A stretch of DNA of 44,396 bases. Origin: Cytobacillus firmus. GTDB taxonomy: Bacteria; Bacillota; Bacilli; Bacillales; Cytobacillaceae. A program made the translations under genes and the position numbers. Position 1 is the first letter of the stretch; each line of letters begins with the position of its first letter. The stretch spans positions 1 through 44,396 of the forward strand of contig NZ_JAMBOJ010000039.1 in the NCBI RefSeq assembly GCF_023715565.1, in the 5' to 3' direction. Below the pieces are notes generated by a model. It had not been told where the DNA came from. It did no database searches and worked only from the letters and a program-made list of their open reading frames with translations. Below are positions 43,166 to 44,396 of the stretch, one piece after another.

Positions 43166-43319
43166 GCGGCAGGCGAATGGCATGATATATTTAGGAGAGT
43201 CCCGTATCTGTATGGTATACTAGGTTAATAGAATTGCATGTTTAAAGAGGCTGCAAAAGATTTGTCTATTGCTGCTTGCCATTTTTAAACAACCTCGTGA
43301 AGGGAGCGTCGGCGCGCGT

Positions 43320-44264
43320 ATGTCAAAAGGAATTGTTTATTACGAAGTAGGAGAACAAATCGAGCTTTTTCTGCTCATCAAAAATGCAACTAAGGGAATT
43401 GCGAGCAATGGAAAGCCGTTCTTGACCCTTATTTTCCAGGACCAAAGCGGGGAAATTGAAGCAAAGCTTTGGGATGTGTCTGATGATGATGCCAAAAACT
43501 ACAGCCCAGAAACCATTGTAAAAGTGGCGGGGGATATTTTAAATTACCGTGGACGCAATCAGTTAAGAATCCGCCAAATACGGCCGGCCTCTCCAACTGA
43601 TCCGGTGAAGCTGGCCGACTTTCTCGAAACAGCACCCTTAAGTACTGATGAAATGATGAGTAAAATTACTCAATATATATTTGAAATGAAAAATCCGAAC
43701 ATCCAGCGGATTACCCGCCATTTACTGAAGAAGCATCAAACGGATTTTCTTGAATACCCGGCTGCTACCAAGAATCATCATGAGTTCGTTTCCGGTCTTG
43801 CCTATCATGTTGTTTCCATGCTGGATTTGGCTAAAGCAATTTCCGGTTTGTACCCAAGCCTCGATAAGGACTTATTGTATGCAGGAGTCATCCTGCACGA
43901 TTTAGGGAAAATTACAGAGCTGTCCGGACCGATTTCAACATCCTACACAATAGAAGGGAACCTGCTAGGTCATATAACCATTATGATCACCGAAATAGGA
44001 AAAGCTGCTGAGGAACTTGGAATCAGCGGTGAAGAGATTATGGTCCTTCAGCACCTGGTCTTGTCCCATCACGGCAAAGCAGAATGGGGCAGTCCGAAGC
44101 CGCCATTAATCAAGGAAGCAGAAATTCTTCATTATATTGATAATATTGATGCAAAAATGAATATGCTGGATAGAGCTCTTGAGAGGGTAAAACCAGGAGA
44201 ATTCTCGGAGCGGGTGTTTGCTCTGGAGAACCGTTCATTCTATAAACCTAGTTTTCATAAATAA
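43320..44264 (+). CDS. yhaM: YhaM, 3'-5' exoribonuclease
   Basis: From ATG 43320 the protein has 314 residues, the same as B. subtilis YhaM. An N-terminal OB fold (residues about 10-95, [20 protein letters not shown]) binds nucleic acid. The C-terminal HD domain has [24 protein letters not shown] (His-Asp pair near residue 191) and [12 protein letters not shown]. YhaM trims single-stranded RNA, and to some extent DNA, from the 3' end, using manganese. AAGGGAG lies 13 bases upstream, a little far. An in-frame ATG at 43269 lacks a site and would add 17 residues. The stop is seven bases from the right-edge IS terminus. Confidence 0.93.
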   Translation: MSKGIVYYEVGEQIELFLLIKNATKGIASNGKPFLTLIFQDQSGEIEAKLWDVSDDDAKNYSPETIVKVAGDILNYRGRNQLRIRQIRPASPTDPVKLADFLETAPLSTDEMMSKITQYIFEMKNPNIQRITRHLLKKHQTDFLEYPAATKNHHEFVSGLAYHVVSMLDLAKAISGLYPSLDKDLLYAGVILHDLGKITELSGPISTSYTIEGNLLGHITIMITEIGKAAEELGISGEEIMVLQHLVLSHHGKAEWGSPKPPLIKEAEILHYIDNIDAKMNMLDRALERVKPGEFSERVFALENRSFYKPSFHK

Positions 44265-44270
44265 TAAATG

Positions 44271-44396
44271 GGGCTGGGACAAAACTAGCTTCAGATAGTA
44301 AGAAAGGTGAATTTGAGTGCGCTCAAATTCACCTTTCTCTTATTTCAGGGTATTAATTCTTTAAATTCTTATTTTTTGGCAGTGAATTTCCTTAAA
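44271..44396 (+). mobile_element. Second IS1182-like terminus (runs off the right edge)
   Basis: GGCTGGGACAAAAC at 44272-44285 repeats the 14-base terminus of the left element. It is followed by a perfect 17 bp hairpin (44301-44317 with 44322-44338) and AT-rich sequence that differs from the left copy. No transposase codons are visible before the window ends. The reading as an IS end rests on the shared terminus and the same terminus-then-hairpin layout. A conserved intergenic element or terminator of yhaM is the alternative. Confidence 0.55.
44301..44338. repeat. Perfect 17 bp hairpin near the right-edge IS terminus
   Basis: AGAAAGGTGAATTTGAG pairs exactly with CTCAAATTCACCTTTCT around a TGCG loop. 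It occupies the same place relative to the terminus as the hairpin at 818-860. It may also terminate yhaM transcription, since no other terminator is seen after that gene. Confidence 0.75.

Noticed and set aside
890..44271. Composite transposon bounded by the two IS1182-like ends
   Set aside because: The 43 kb between them is mostly conserved chromosomal genes in near-ancestral order, so joint movement is unlikely.

Overview
The window is chromosomal DNA from a spore-forming member of the Bacillaceae. It carries an alpha/beta-type small acid-soluble spore protein, YheC/YheD-type spore-coat ATP-grasp proteins, YhaX, HemZ and the YhaQ/P/O/N/M set, in an order close to the yhe-yha segment of Bacillus subtilis. 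Moderate AT content, strong AGGAGG-type ribosome sites and frequent TTG starts fit the same group. Species cannot be fixed from the sequence; a Cytobacillus- or Mesobacillus-like genome is a guess.

Layout. 1-890: the end of an IS1182-type insertion sequence whose transposase runs off the left edge. 900-6714: small genes, then four tandem ATP-grasp genes on the minus strand (YheC, YheD and two further paralogues; B. subtilis has two in total). 6942-9457: yheB, yheA, a GmhB-type phosphatase and an SASP gene. 9577-9691: a 20-21 bp periodic repeat. 9696-13885: the thiamin-precursor transporter operon ykoFEDC on the minus strand behind a TPP riboswitch. 13374-15246: two direct copies of a ~286 bp MITE-like repeat flanking yhaX. 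15284-22215: hemZ, an acyl-CoA ligase, an enoyl-CoA hydratase, yhzC, yhaQ and yhaP.

22519-37848 is a catabolic island between yhaP and yhaO, which are neighbours in B. subtilis. It encodes two Gfo/Idh dehydrogenases, a CUT2-type sugar ABC transporter, a LacI-family regulator and inositol catabolism genes iolG, iolC, mmsA/iolA, iolD, iolE, iolJ and iolB. Three sigma-A-like promoters each carry an AAGCGCTT-type pseudo-palindrome just after the expected transcription start, which suggests one LacI-type regulon. The layout differs from the B. subtilis iol operon, which uses the DeoR-type IolR and MFS transporters. The proposed flow is ABC uptake, oxidation by the dehydrogenases, IolE dehydration, IolD ring opening, IolB isomerisation, IolC phosphorylation, IolJ cleavage, and MmsA conversion of malonate semialdehyde to acetyl-CoA.

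38002-44264 holds a LysE-type exporter and the nuclease genes yhaO, yhaN and yhaM. At 44271, seven bases after the yhaM stop, a second IS1182-like terminus begins and runs off the right edge. All three MITE-like copies lie close to intrinsic terminators, and both IS ends lie within about 10 bp of a stop codon.
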